NCBI GenBank assembly: GCA_902805985.1
Contig: CADCUW010000324.1
Coordinates: 1 to 15,335 of the forward strand
Reading direction: 5' to 3'
Origin: an uncultured Rubrobacteraceae bacterium
Lineage (GTDB): Bacteria > Actinomycetota > Rubrobacteria > Rubrobacterales > Rubrobacteraceae
Length of the DNA stretch: 15,335 nt
Every line of letters begins with the position of its first letter. The stretch's first letter is position 1. Positions 6,108-13,109 of this stretch are shown one piece after another. A program made the translations under genes and the position numbers. Under the pieces are notes generated by a model. That model saw only the letters and a program-made list of their open reading frames with translations, searched no databases and was not told the DNA's origin.

Positions 6108-7307
6108 CTAGGCGGTCTTCTGGCCCTCCATGAGGACTTCTATGACCTCGGGGCGGGAGAACTCCGGGGGCGGGTACTCGCCCTTGGAGAGCATCTCGCG
6201 GACCTTGGTACCTGAGACGAAGACGTGGTTCTCCTTGGAGTGAGGGCAGGTCTTGGTGGTACCCATGCCCTGGCACGTCAGGCAGAAGAAGGAGTGCTCG
6301 AAGAAGAGGGGGGTGAGACCTATCTCCCCGTCCTCGAACTCGTCGAAGATGTGCTGCGCGTCGTAGTCGCCGTAGAACGGCTTGCCGCTCGAGTCCTTGC
6401 CCGGGCCGGCGTGGTCGCGCCCGACGATAAAGTGGGTGCAGCCGTAGTTCTTGCGGCAGACCGCGTGGAAGACCGCCTCGCGCGGCCCGCCGTAGCGCAT
6501 GGCCGCCGGGAAGACGCCGAGGAGCGTCCGGTCCTTCGGGTAGTACTTCTCTAGGATGACCTCGTAGGAGCGCATCCTGACGTCGGCCGGGATGTCCTCG
6601 GAGCGGGTCTCGCCGACGAGCGGGTTGAGGAGGAGGCCGTCCACAATCTCAAGGGCGCTCTTCTGGATGTACTCGTGGGAGCGGTGGACGGGGTTTCGGG
6701 TCTGGAAGCCGACGACGCGCTTCCAGCCCTTCTCGGCGAAGACCTTGCGCAGCTCGCGCGGGGTGTAGTGGTACTGGGGGAAGGGCTTCGGGTTCGGGTC
6801 GTCCACGAGGAGGGTGACCTCGCCGCCTATCAGGGTGTCCTCCTGGCGGTAGACGGCGGCCACGCCGGGATGCTCGTCGTTCGTCGTGCCGAAGACCTCG
6901 CGGGCCTCCCGCTCCTTGTCGTAGGAGAACTTGTCCTCGACCGTCATGGTGGCGAGCACGCGGCCCTCGCCGCTTACGAGCGCGACCTCGTCGCCCTCGG
7001 AGATGGCGTCGGCCTCGGAGGGGTCCACGGAGAGGGTGATCGGGAGGCTCCAGACCAGGCCGCTCTTGAGGTGCATCGTCTCGACGACGGAGTCGTAGTC
7101 AGCCCGGGTCATGAAGCCCGTCAGCGGGGAGAAGACGCCCGTGGAGATCATCTCAAGGTCAGAGAGGGCCCTTGGGCCTAGCGTTACCTTGCTCAGGCTC
7201 TCTGCCCTCTGTAGGAGACCATCGCGGTCCCCCTCGGGGGCGAGACGGTCTACAAGCTCTCCGCCGTGGGGGGCTATCATCTGCTGTTCCGTGGTGCCGA
7301 TGGTCAC
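6108..7307 (-). CDS. sat: Sulfate adenylyltransferase (ATP sulfurylase), homo-oligomeric Sat type
   Basis: 399 residues. Converts sulfate and ATP to APS and pyrophosphate, the first step of sulfate assimilation. Motifs: ATP/sulfate-binding [12 protein letters not shown] (202-213), GRDHAGPG (296-303) and a C-terminal GTKVR (366-370). Cys342, Cys345 and Cys354 (CLTCQ...TC) match the zinc-binding Cys set of bacterial and archaeal Sat enzymes. There is no fused APS kinase; CysC is separate downstream. Start GTG at 7307 is chosen because GGAGG lies 8 nt upstream; an in-frame ATG at 7280 ([10 protein letters not shown]) matches where many homologues begin but has no good ribosome site. It is 33 nt downstream of the 102-residue unknown gene. 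The GTP-dependent CysDN form is not present. Confidence 0.97.
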   Translation of the reverse strand: MTIGTTEQQMIAPHGGELVDRLAPEGDRDGLLQRAESLSKVTLGPRALSDLEMISTGVFSPLTGFMTRADYDSVVETMHLKSGLVWSLPITLSVDPSEADAISEGDEVALVSGEGRVLATMTVEDKFSYDKEREAREVFGTTNDEHPGVAAVYRQEDTLIGGEVTLLVDDPNPKPFPQYHYTPRELRKVFAEKGWKRVVGFQTRNPVHRSHEYIQKSALEIVDGLLLNPLVGETRSEDIPADVRMRSYEVILEKYYPKDRTLLGVFPAAMRYGGPREAVFHAVCRKNYGCTHFIVGRDHAGPGKDSSGKPFYGDYDAQHIFDEFEDGEIGLTPLFFEHSFFCLTCQGMGTTKTCPHSKENHVFVSGTKVREMLSKGEYPPPEFSRPEVIEVLMEGQKTA

Positions 7308-7340
7308 GTTCTATACCTCCGCTTGGATGGCCTAGAGGCT

Positions 7341-7649
7341 CTAGGCCGGTAGCCTGCGCTGGACGCGGCCGGCCAACCCGGCCGCGCAGTGGTCCCAGGG
7401 ACGTTCTCCGAGCACCCAGAGCCTCAACTCGTCGGCGTAGCCGCGTGAGATCTGGATGAAGCGGTCGTGGCCCATGCCGGCCGGTTCGAGAAGATCCCGC
7501 CAGTCCTCCCAGAGGAGATCCGCGACAAACGCCGCCTCACTTACGAGGCGGGAGCCCTCCTCCGGCGACTCCTCCAAGAGGGCGCGGGTCTCCGCCCGCA
7601 ACTCGGCGGGCTCTTCGCGCAAAGGGAGCGTCTTTTGGGCAAGCGCCAA
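7341..7649 (-). CDS. Uncharacterised 102-residue protein within the sulfur operon
   Basis: Not recognised. A TTG start at 7649 follows the TGA of the FrhB-like gene with no gap, and GTGAGGT about 6 nt upstream serves as the ribosome site, so translation is probably coupled. The protein is soluble, acidic in its first half (EEPAELRAETRALLEESPEEG) and rich in Trp/Leu/Arg in its second half (LLWEDWRDLLEPAGM, DELRLWVLGERPWDHC, GRVQRRLP). There is one Cys (about residue 87), no signal peptide and no membrane span. Predicted mostly helical by eye. Its place between the proposed electron-input subunit and sat suggests a small accessory or assembly protein for sulfur reduction, but that is only context. 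Confidence 0.75.
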   Translation of the reverse strand: MALAQKTLPLREEPAELRAETRALLEESPEEGSRLVSEAAFVADLLWEDWRDLLEPAGMGHDRFIQISRGYADELRLWVLGERPWDHCAAGLAGRVQRRLPA

Positions 7650-8849
7650 TCAATACCTCACCGCTTCGTGCTCTACCGGGGCGCGGTCCGTCCCGGCGTA
7701 GTCGTTCAGGTGGTCCTCGTAGTCTATAAAGAGCGGGGCGTCGGGGTCGAAGGCCCGCTTGAGGCTGCTAAAAGCCACTCTCTTGTCCAAAGCGTCAAGC
7801 TTATCCAATGCCTGCGGTTTGTCAAGCGGCCGGGTTAACAAACGGTCCTTTACCTGCTCGAAGGCGGCCATGCCCTCCTCCGAACGGACCAGCACGCTGG
7901 AGTAGCCGTCGGCGCTCCCGACGCTGCCGACGCTTATGTCCGCGGCGTGGCCCATAAAGTCCGCGCACTCGTCGCAGCCTTTGAGGGCGGCGCCGTGGAA
8001 GTCCCGGATCGGCTCCTCGAAGATCGTCTCCCCTTCGAGGTCTTGCGCGATGAGCTTGCCCCGGATGATGTCGACCCGGCCGACCGTGTCGAGGTCGACG
8101 TCCCGCTTGTCCCGGATCTCCTCGAGCATCAGCTTCTCGTAGTTGAAGCTCTTGGTGCAGAGGAGCGCGATGGTCAGCGTAATAGCCTCGACCTGCGACG
8201 TGCCCCAGGTCCACGGCCGCGCCTGCATGGCCTTGATGCCCTCGATCTCGCACGGCGTCCCAACTACGGCTATGCGCGGGTTGGGCGGCAGGTCGTAGCC
8301 CTTGAAGTCCACGTGGCCAAGCGCGAGCGTCTGGTTGTAGAAGGAGCCGGCGCACTCGCGGACCTCTTCGGGCGTGGTCGCGAGGAACGCCTCGCCCTTC
8401 CAGCGCTCCGTCGCGCTCTCGCGGGCGAGCAGGGCGCCGTCGATCTCGTCGTTCTCCAGAAGCGAGATCAGGAGCGCGCTCACGAACCCGCCGTCCTGGA
8501 CGCCCCGTATCTCGGGGTCCACCTTGGCGGTGAAGCTCTCCTGGACGTGGCCGAGGCCGTTGCCCCTGTGCCCGTTGCCTTCGCCCGAGATCTTCCACGT
8601 CGCCTCGTACTGCAAGCCCCCGCGCGGGCAGAAATCCCAGCACAGCGAGCACCCCGTGCACATCTTGACGAGCTCTGGCAGGTCGTCCTCGCCGATGCCG
8701 ATGGAGTCGGTCGGGCAGGCCGCGACGCACACGCCGCACTGCACGCAGCGGTCCGCGTCTATGACGGCCTGCTCGAGGTCCCAGAACCAGACCTTCCCCG
8801 GGGCCTCGTCGATGTCGTTCATCATCTCCCGGATGTCGAAGCCCGCCAC
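7650..8849 (-). CDS. FrhB/FpoF-like F420-dependent flavoprotein with two N-terminal [4Fe-4S] clusters; proposed electron-input subunit of sulfite reductase
   Basis: 399 residues from GTG 8849, which shares one base with the sir stop (TAGTG). Residues 35-45 (CVQCGVCVAAC) and 64-74 (CTGCSLCWDFC) are two complete CxxCxxCxxxC[P] ferredoxin motifs. They are followed by the coenzyme F420 hydrogenase/dehydrogenase beta-subunit region: QDGGFVSALL (118-127), VVGTPCEIEGIKA with Cys200, Cys231, and GCDEC (Cys292, Cys295), the last giving ligands of a third cluster in FrhB-type proteins. Such proteins bind FAD and pass electrons between F420H2 and iron-sulfur clusters. Ferredoxin pair plus FrhB domain is the same domain order as the N-terminal half of methanogen F420-dependent sulfite reductase (Fsr) and as FpoF. 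Directly abutting sir, it probably delivers F420H2 electrons to siroheme. Alternatives: an F420:ferredoxin oxidoreductase with another partner. The longer frame back to 8921 only overlaps sir and is rejected as the start. Confidence 0.9.
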   Translation of the reverse strand: MAGFDIREMMNDIDEAPGKVWFWDLEQAVIDADRCVQCGVCVAACPTDSIGIGEDDLPELVKMCTGCSLCWDFCPRGGLQYEATWKISGEGNGHRGNGLGHVQESFTAKVDPEIRGVQDGGFVSALLISLLENDEIDGALLARESATERWKGEAFLATTPEEVRECAGSFYNQTLALGHVDFKGYDLPPNPRIAVVGTPCEIEGIKAMQARPWTWGTSQVEAITLTIALLCTKSFNYEKLMLEEIRDKRDVDLDTVGRVDIIRGKLIAQDLEGETIFEEPIRDFHGAALKGCDECADFMGHAADISVGSVGSADGYSSVLVRSEEGMAAFEQVKDRLLTRPLDKPQALDKLDALDKRVAFSSLKRAFDPDAPLFIDYEDHLNDYAGTDRAPVEHEAVRY

Positions 8850-10480
8850 TAGTGCCCCCCCACCTTCGCGGGCTTGCGCAACGCCTCCCTCAGCTCCCTG
8901 TTCTTCTTGCGCCGGGCCCACTCGTGGAACCGCTCGCCCTCGCGCCCCTCCTCCTTGAACCGCTCGAAGACCGAGACCAGCGCGTCAGGGACCTCCTCGG
9001 CCGGCTTCGCGCCCTCGACCCAGTCGATAAACGCGGCATCCCGCCCGAGCGAGCCGCCGAGGCCTATATCAACGCCCTCGACGATGGAGGTCTGGGTCTT
9101 GGCCGTCTCGCCGCGGAAGCCTATGTCCCCGATCTGGGGCTGGGCGCACGAGGCCGAGCAGCCGGAGAAGTGCATCCTCACGGCCTCCTGCCCGACGTCG
9201 CCCACGCGCTCGTCCATCTCCTTCGCCCACTCGACGGCCCGGATCTTGGTCTCGACGATCCCGAACCGGCAGAACTCGCTCCCCGTGCAGGCAACGACCC
9301 CGCGCTCGAAAGCGCCAGGCGTCGGCGAGAACCTCTCCAGGAGCGGCTCCGCGAGCAACTCGTCGATGCGATCCTCCGGCACGCCCGTTATGACGAGGTT
9401 CTGATCCGTCGCCAGCCGCACCTCGCCGCCGTACTGCTCCGCAAGGCGCCCCGCCTCCAAGAACTGCTCCCCGCTCATCCGGCCGACGGGGACGTTGAGC
9501 CCGACGTAGTAGAGGCCGTCCTTCTGGGCGTGGACGCCGACGTGGTCGCCGCGGTAGTGCTTGGTCAGGTCCTCACCCGCCGGCGTAAGCTCCACAGATA
9601 CGCGCTTCTGCAGTTCCTCGCGGAAGGCCTCCGGGCCGATCTTCTGGACCAGGTAGCGCATGCGCGCCGTCCAGCGGTTCTCGCGGTCGCCGAGCTCGCC
9701 GAAGACCTGGGCTATGCCGCGCGTGATCTCGACGGCCTCCTCGGGCCTGACGAACACGTCGATGTCGGACGCCATCCTCGGCCCGTCCGACAGCCCGCCC
9801 CCGACGCGCAGGTTGAAGCCGATGGTGCCATCCTCGAGGCGGGCGGGGAGCAGGCCGATGTCGTTGATCTCGGCCTGCGCGCAATCCTCCAAGCACCCGG
9901 TGACGCTCATCTTGAACTTCCTGGGCAGGTTCGCGTACTCGCGGTTGCCGGTGAAGTAGTCGCTTATGGCCTGGGCTATAGGGTAGGCGTCTATGACCTC
10001 CTCGTGGTCGAGGCCTGAGACGGGGCAGCAGAGCACGTTGCGGGCCGAGTCGCCGCACGCCTGCACGGTCGTTATGCCGGCCTCCTCTAGCCTGCGCCAG
10101 ATCTCCGGTATGTCCCCCATCTTGAGCCAGTGCATCTGGACGTCCTGGCGGGTGGTGAGGTCGAGGAAGTTGTTGCCGAAGTGGGGGTTCGGGATCGGGC
10201 CGTTGGCGAAGTCGACGGCGATCTTGCCGATGACCTTCGTCTGCTCGGGCGTGAGCACGCCGCCCGGCACCTTGACGCGCATCATGAAGGCGTCGCCCCC
10301 CTGCTTCTGCGGGTAGACGCCGACCCACTTCAGGCGCTCCACCTCGCCGGGGACTTCGTCCATCGCGGAGAGGTCTTTGGAGTAGGTGTCTATTATGGCC
10401 TGCTGCACCTCCAGCGGGTGTCGCTGGAGCTTGATCTTCTCTACCTTGTTGAGGGTCTGACCCTCCTTGAGAAAGCGCAT
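8849..10480 (-). CDS. sir: Assimilatory sulfite reductase, siroheme and [4Fe-4S] (NirA/SirA family)
   Basis: 543 residues, the usual size of ferredoxin-type sulfite/nitrite reductases. Reduces sulfite to sulfide with six electrons in the cytoplasm. The C-terminal half holds the cluster and siroheme ligands: ACTGSEFC (Cys398, Cys404) and SGCSASC (Cys441, Cys445), followed by AQPQIGDIGF. The N-terminal half shows the family's internal duplication: VQACGDSARNVL (141-150) and TGCLEDCAQAEINDIG (Cys196, Cys200). Sulfite rather than nitrite is inferred because cysH, sat and cysC are in the same operon. The start ATG has AGGGG about 9 nt upstream. It is 56 nt downstream of cysH. No ferredoxin, CysJ flavoprotein or NADPH-ferredoxin reductase gene is nearby; the next gene, overlapping by one base, is the FrhB-like F420 subunit. 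Confidence 0.94.
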   Translation of the reverse strand: MRFLKEGQTLNKVEKIKLQRHPLEVQQAIIDTYSKDLSAMDEVPGEVERLKWVGVYPQKQGGDAFMMRVKVPGGVLTPEQTKVIGKIAVDFANGPIPNPHFGNNFLDLTTRQDVQMHWLKMGDIPEIWRRLEEAGITTVQACGDSARNVLCCPVSGLDHEEVIDAYPIAQAISDYFTGNREYANLPRKFKMSVTGCLEDCAQAEINDIGLLPARLEDGTIGFNLRVGGGLSDGPRMASDIDVFVRPEEAVEITRGIAQVFGELGDRENRWTARMRYLVQKIGPEAFREELQKRVSVELTPAGEDLTKHYRGDHVGVHAQKDGLYYVGLNVPVGRMSGEQFLEAGRLAEQYGGEVRLATDQNLVITGVPEDRIDELLAEPLLERFSPTPGAFERGVVACTGSEFCRFGIVETKIRAVEWAKEMDERVGDVGQEAVRMHFSGCSASCAQPQIGDIGFRGETAKTQTSIVEGVDIGLGGSLGRDAAFIDWVEGAKPAEEVPDALVSVFERFKEEGREGERFHEWARRKKNRELREALRKPAKVGGH

Positions 10481-10536
10481 CGAGAAATACCCCTACTAAA
10501 CTAGTGGCGCGGAGTGTCCTTCCGAAAAACCGAAAA

Positions 10537-11292
10537 TTACGAGCTGGAGCCGCCGTTGGCGCCTACCCAGTGCAGGCCGCACTCGGTCTTATCCATGCCG
10601 GACCAGCGGCCGGCCCTGGCGTCCTCGTCGTCGTGGACGGGACGGGTCTGCGGCTCGCACCCGATGCTTTTGTATCCCTGGTGCAAGAGCGGGTTGACGG
10701 GGACGTCGTGCCGTTTGACGTACGCCCAGACTTGCTCGTCTGTCCAGGCGGCGAGCGGGGCTATCTTGGCGGCCTCGTAGCGCTCCTCCCAGGCGGCGAT
10801 CTTCGTGTTCGCCCGCTGCGGGGTCTGCTCGCGCCGGATGCCCGTCATCCAGGCATCGTAGCCCTGAAGTGCCCTCTGCAAGGGCTCTATCTTGCGGATC
10901 TGGCAGCACAGGTCCGGCGTGCAGGTGCGCATCTGCTCCCCGTAACGCTCGACCTGCTCCTCAACCGAAAGGGCGGGCCTCAGGACCTCGACCGGCAGCT
11001 TGTACCGGCGCATGACCTCCTCGCGGAACTCGGCGGTCTCCCTGAAGATAAAGCCCGTGTCGATGGTGAGGACGGTTACCTTGTTGGTGATCTTGGAAAT
11101 CATGTCCAGAAGCGCCATCCCCTCGCCGCCCCCGAAGGATGCCGAGAGCGCCAGGTCGTCCCCGTAGGTGTCGACCGCCCAGCGGATGATCTCCTGCGGT
11201 TCGGACCCCTCCAGGCGGTTGGACTCGAGGTCCAACTGCCCGGGGTCCGGCACTATCTTGTTTGCTTGTTGAAAACGCAGGGCTTCAGGCAT
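10537..11292 (-). CDS. cysH: Adenylylsulfate/phosphoadenylylsulfate reductase with one missing cluster Cys
   Basis: 251 residues. Thioredoxin-dependent reduction of APS or PAPS to sulfite. Motifs: nucleotide-binding SASFGGGEGMALLDM (50-64), TIDTGFIFRET (76-86), CC pair in CTPDLCCQIRKIEPL (Cys129, Cys130), GIRREQTPQRA (151-161) and the catalytic ECGLH (Cys238). APS reductases carry a [4Fe-4S] cluster on CC plus a later CxxC (usually GCxPCT). Here the later motif reads SIGCEPQTRPV: Cys212 is present but the fourth ligand is Gln215 (codon CAG). PAPS reductases lack all four. So three of four ligands remain, an odd intermediate. Substrate is therefore uncertain between APS and PAPS; CysC supplies PAPS. 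Start ATG has GGAGGA 5 nt upstream. First enzyme gene of the operon. Confidence 0.94.
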   Translation of the reverse strand: MPEALRFQQANKIVPDPGQLDLESNRLEGSEPQEIIRWAVDTYGDDLALSASFGGGEGMALLDMISKITNKVTVLTIDTGFIFRETAEFREEVMRRYKLPVEVLRPALSVEEQVERYGEQMRTCTPDLCCQIRKIEPLQRALQGYDAWMTGIRREQTPQRANTKIAAWEERYEAAKIAPLAAWTDEQVWAYVKRHDVPVNPLLHQGYKSIGCEPQTRPVHDDEDARAGRWSGMDKTECGLHWVGANGGSSS

Positions 11293-11332
11293 CGCGGTCC
11301 TCCATCAGGATCGTAAGACTCGGAAGGGTGGG

Positions 11333-11419
11333 TCAGTCGCTGGCGCTACATCGAGCGCCCGCGCGAGGCGCCGTGAACATTCGCCTCTTCGCCTGTCCCC
11401 GCGTACTTTGCAACTCCAT
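11333..11419 (-). CDS. Candidate 28-codon leaderless leader peptide upstream of cysH
   Basis: ATG at 11419 opens a 28-codon frame ending at TGA 11333-11335. The peptide begins MELQSTRGQAKRR and ends RARCSASD, very basic with one Cys (codon 24). The ATG lies within one or two bases of the transcript start predicted from the promoter at 11427-11455, so it would be translated leaderless. Downstream RNA can form two exclusive stems: segment A (11372-11367, GGCGCC) with B (11359-11354, GGCGCU), or B with C (11347-11342, AGCGCC). The Cys codon (11350-11348) sits in the B:C loop. Actinobacterial cys operons are known to have short leader peptides, including leaderless Cys-rich attenuators in mycobacteria. 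This one has only a single Cys, so function is uncertain. The cysH ribosome site is 29 nt beyond the stop. Confidence 0.45.
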   Translation of the reverse strand: MELQSTRGQAKRRMFTAPRAGARCSASD

Positions 11420-11426
11420 GTGCGGG

Positions 11427-11455
11427 ATAGTATTGCCAAAACCCCCACACGTCAA
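11427..11455 (-). promoter_or_regulatory. Promoter of the cysH-sir sulfur operon
   Basis: On the minus strand, TTGACG (11450-11455), a 17-bp spacer and TACTAT (11427-11432) form a near-consensus primary-sigma promoter. Predicted transcript start is at 11419-11420, about 127 nt before the cysH ATG. This is the only strong promoter seen for the seven-gene operon. Confidence 0.75.
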
Positions 11456-11460
11456 ACAAT

Positions 11461-11483
11461 ATTCCGATAATTTTTATCGGAAT
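11461..11483. promoter_or_regulatory. Perfect 23-bp palindrome, operator of the sulfur operon
   Basis: Arms ATTCCGATAA (11461-11470) and TTATCGGAAT (11474-11483) are exact inverted repeats around TTT. The site ends 6 bp upstream of the -35 and is centred about 52 bp before the predicted transcript start, a position suited to an activator or to a repressor that hinders polymerase. ATTCC...GGAAT resembles the outer bases of sites bound by Rrf2-type Cys regulators such as CymR in Firmicutes; LysR-type control is also possible. No regulator gene for it is in the window. It is strikingly AT-rich for this sequence. Confidence 0.65.
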
Positions 11484-11564
11484 TAACGAAATCGTCCGAA
11501 ATCCTGGCCGACAACCCGGTTTTTTGTGGATTGCAGACGTTCCCCGGAGGCCGGATATCGTCGG

Positions 11565-12821
11565 TTAGGCGTGTTTGTCTGGGGTGGGTTCGTCTTCAAG
11601 GTCCGGCCGGCCGCGGTGGCGGATGGCACGGGCGTAGAGCAGGAGGGCCGGGGAGAGGATCAGGGAGGCGACCGTGAGGGCGGCGCGGACGCCGGCGAGG
11701 TTGCCTATCGCGCCGATCACGGGCCCGGCCGAGGCCTCGCCGAAGGCTTCGGCCTGGCTACCCATCGAGAGCACGGTCGCCCGCACCCGGGGTTCGAGCC
11801 CCTCGTTGAGCCACGTGAGGTAGAGCGGCTCGGCGAGGGTCCGGGCGAGGCTCGTGAACCAGAAAGCGGCGAGGGCGAACGCGAAGCTTCCGGCGAGGGC
11901 GAAGGCGAGCATCCCGACGATGGTGCAGGCGTTGAGGACGAGCAGCAGGCGCGCGGCCACGGAGGCGTCCCCGACGTTCATCCGTCTTCCCAGCACCTCG
12001 GCGGCGAGGTAGCTCAGGACGAGGCTGCCGGCGCTGATGATGCCGAACCAGACTACGGAATCCAGGGAGCCTAGGGAAGGGAGTCCGAGCCCGTCGAGGA
12101 AGTGCTTGGCGTAGAGGCGGTCGAAACCCTCCGCGCTCATCCCGGTAAAGACGGCGACGGAGAAGAGGATCAGGAGCACCGGCCGTGCCCGCGCGAGCCG
12201 GATACCGCCCCGCGCCGTGGCCCCGACCTGCTGCAAGGAGGAACGCCCTTCTCGTGGGGAGGGGTCGAAGTTCCGCTCCGGCATCACGAAGAAGAGCGCG
12301 ACGCCCAGCCCGACGGTCAGGAAGCCGCCGATCAGGAGCGGCAGGTTCAGGGCGTAGGTGGCGAGGGCGACGCTCAAGATCACGCCGAGGAGGGAGCCCG
12401 CGTAGTCTGCCTGCTCGCCGCGCAGGTAGACCCGGCCGAGGTCCCGTTCGGGGGCTTCGTCAGCGATCCAGGCCTCAAGAGCCCCGCTGATGAACGTGTA
12501 CCCCACCCCCCACACCGCCTGCGCCACCAGCACCGCCGCGAACGTGGGGACCGCCCCTTCGAGCGCGAAACCAGATCCCATCAACACGAAGCCCGTGATG
12601 ACGGACCGCCTCCGGCCGTAGGTGTCCGCGAGGACCCCGGTCGGCACCTCGAAGACGAGGACCGCCACCTCGAGCGCCGTCCCGAGCAGCACGAGCCGCA
12701 AGGGGTCGAGGCCGACCTCCTCGATCCTGTACACAGAAGCCACGGTCGCCCACAACATAAAGAAGAGCGCGAACGCACCCTTGATCCCGAGATAGACCGG
12801 GTAAGGCCTCAAACTGTTCAT
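11565..12821 (-). CDS. MFS transporter, probable drug/metabolite efflux
   Basis: 418 residues from ATG 12821, with about twelve hydrophobic segments and a central charged loop near residues 190-210 (PSPREGRSS region). The loop after TM2 carries the MFS motif A (GVLADTYGRRRSV), preceded by FEVPTG, as in proton-linked drug-efflux-like members. The substrate cannot be predicted. The frame is open to 12866 (MPVARRR...), but the ATG at 12821 precedes the first hydrophobic segment properly and has AAGGCGGG about 8 nt upstream. It has its own promoter (13028-13057) and a roughly 200-nt leader, so it is not simply part of the cof operon, and nothing ties it to F420 or sulfur metabolism beyond position. 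The stop at 11565 lies 81 bp from the sulfur-operon palindrome. Confidence 0.9.
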   Translation of the reverse strand: MNSLRPYPVYLGIKGAFALFFMLWATVASVYRIEEVGLDPLRLVLLGTALEVAVLVFEVPTGVLADTYGRRRSVITGFVLMGSGFALEGAVPTFAAVLVAQAVWGVGYTFISGALEAWIADEAPERDLGRVYLRGEQADYAGSLLGVILSVALATYALNLPLLIGGFLTVGLGVALFFVMPERNFDPSPREGRSSLQQVGATARGGIRLARARPVLLILFSVAVFTGMSAEGFDRLYAKHFLDGLGLPSLGSLDSVVWFGIISAGSLVLSYLAAEVLGRRMNVGDASVAARLLLVLNACTIVGMLAFALAGSFAFALAAFWFTSLARTLAEPLYLTWLNEGLEPRVRATVLSMGSQAEAFGEASAGPVIGAIGNLAGVRAALTVASLILSPALLLYARAIRHRGRPDLEDEPTPDKHA

Positions 12822-13021
12822 GGAGATCCCGCCTTCGTCACGAACGCGCCGCCGCGCCACGGGCAAGGGGACGCGGGAGAGTCAGCCTGCAAGCATCCAC
12901 ACACGTGTTCCCCGGTCGCTGGCCGGGGTGGGATCGGACGCTACGGAGGTACGGCAGGGCGAACGGGGACCGTCCGGCCACCGTCTTATCTTTGCCCGCC
13001 GCCTACAGAGGAATTAGCACG
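12822..13021 (-). other. Long structured leader of the MFS gene
   Basis: About 200 nt separate the predicted transcript start (near 13021) from the ATG. The clearest structure is a 6-bp GC stem, CCCCGG (12910-12915) with CCGGGG (12923-12928), loop of 7 nt. No T-tract follows, so it is not a simple terminator. I do not recognise a known riboswitch class and see no credible small ORF. Confidence 0.35.
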
Positions 13022-13027
13022 CCGACC

Positions 13028-13057
13028 ATCGTACCCCGAAGGCACAAGCGCCGTCAA
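13028..13057 (-). promoter_or_regulatory. Promoter of the MFS transporter gene
   Basis: On the minus strand, TTGACG (13052-13057), an 18-bp spacer and TACGAT (13028-13033). It lies 53 bp after the cofE stop codon. The same -35 hexamer is used by the sulfur-operon promoter. Confidence 0.6.
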
Positions 13058-13109
13058 CAAGAGAGACTCGCCGGCCCACACCGACCCGAAAACCCGAAGC
13101 CTGAAACCT

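Noticed and set aside
8850..8921. N-terminal extension of the FrhB-like protein to 8921
   Set aside because: It would overlap sir by 73 bases with a Gly/Glu/Gln-rich unconserved stretch; GTG 8849 directly at the sir stop fits coupling and the family length.
11293..11420. SAM or other known riboswitch in the cysH leader
   Set aside because: No conserved riboswitch core is visible, and there is no T-tract terminator; the leader ORF with alternative stems explains the region better.
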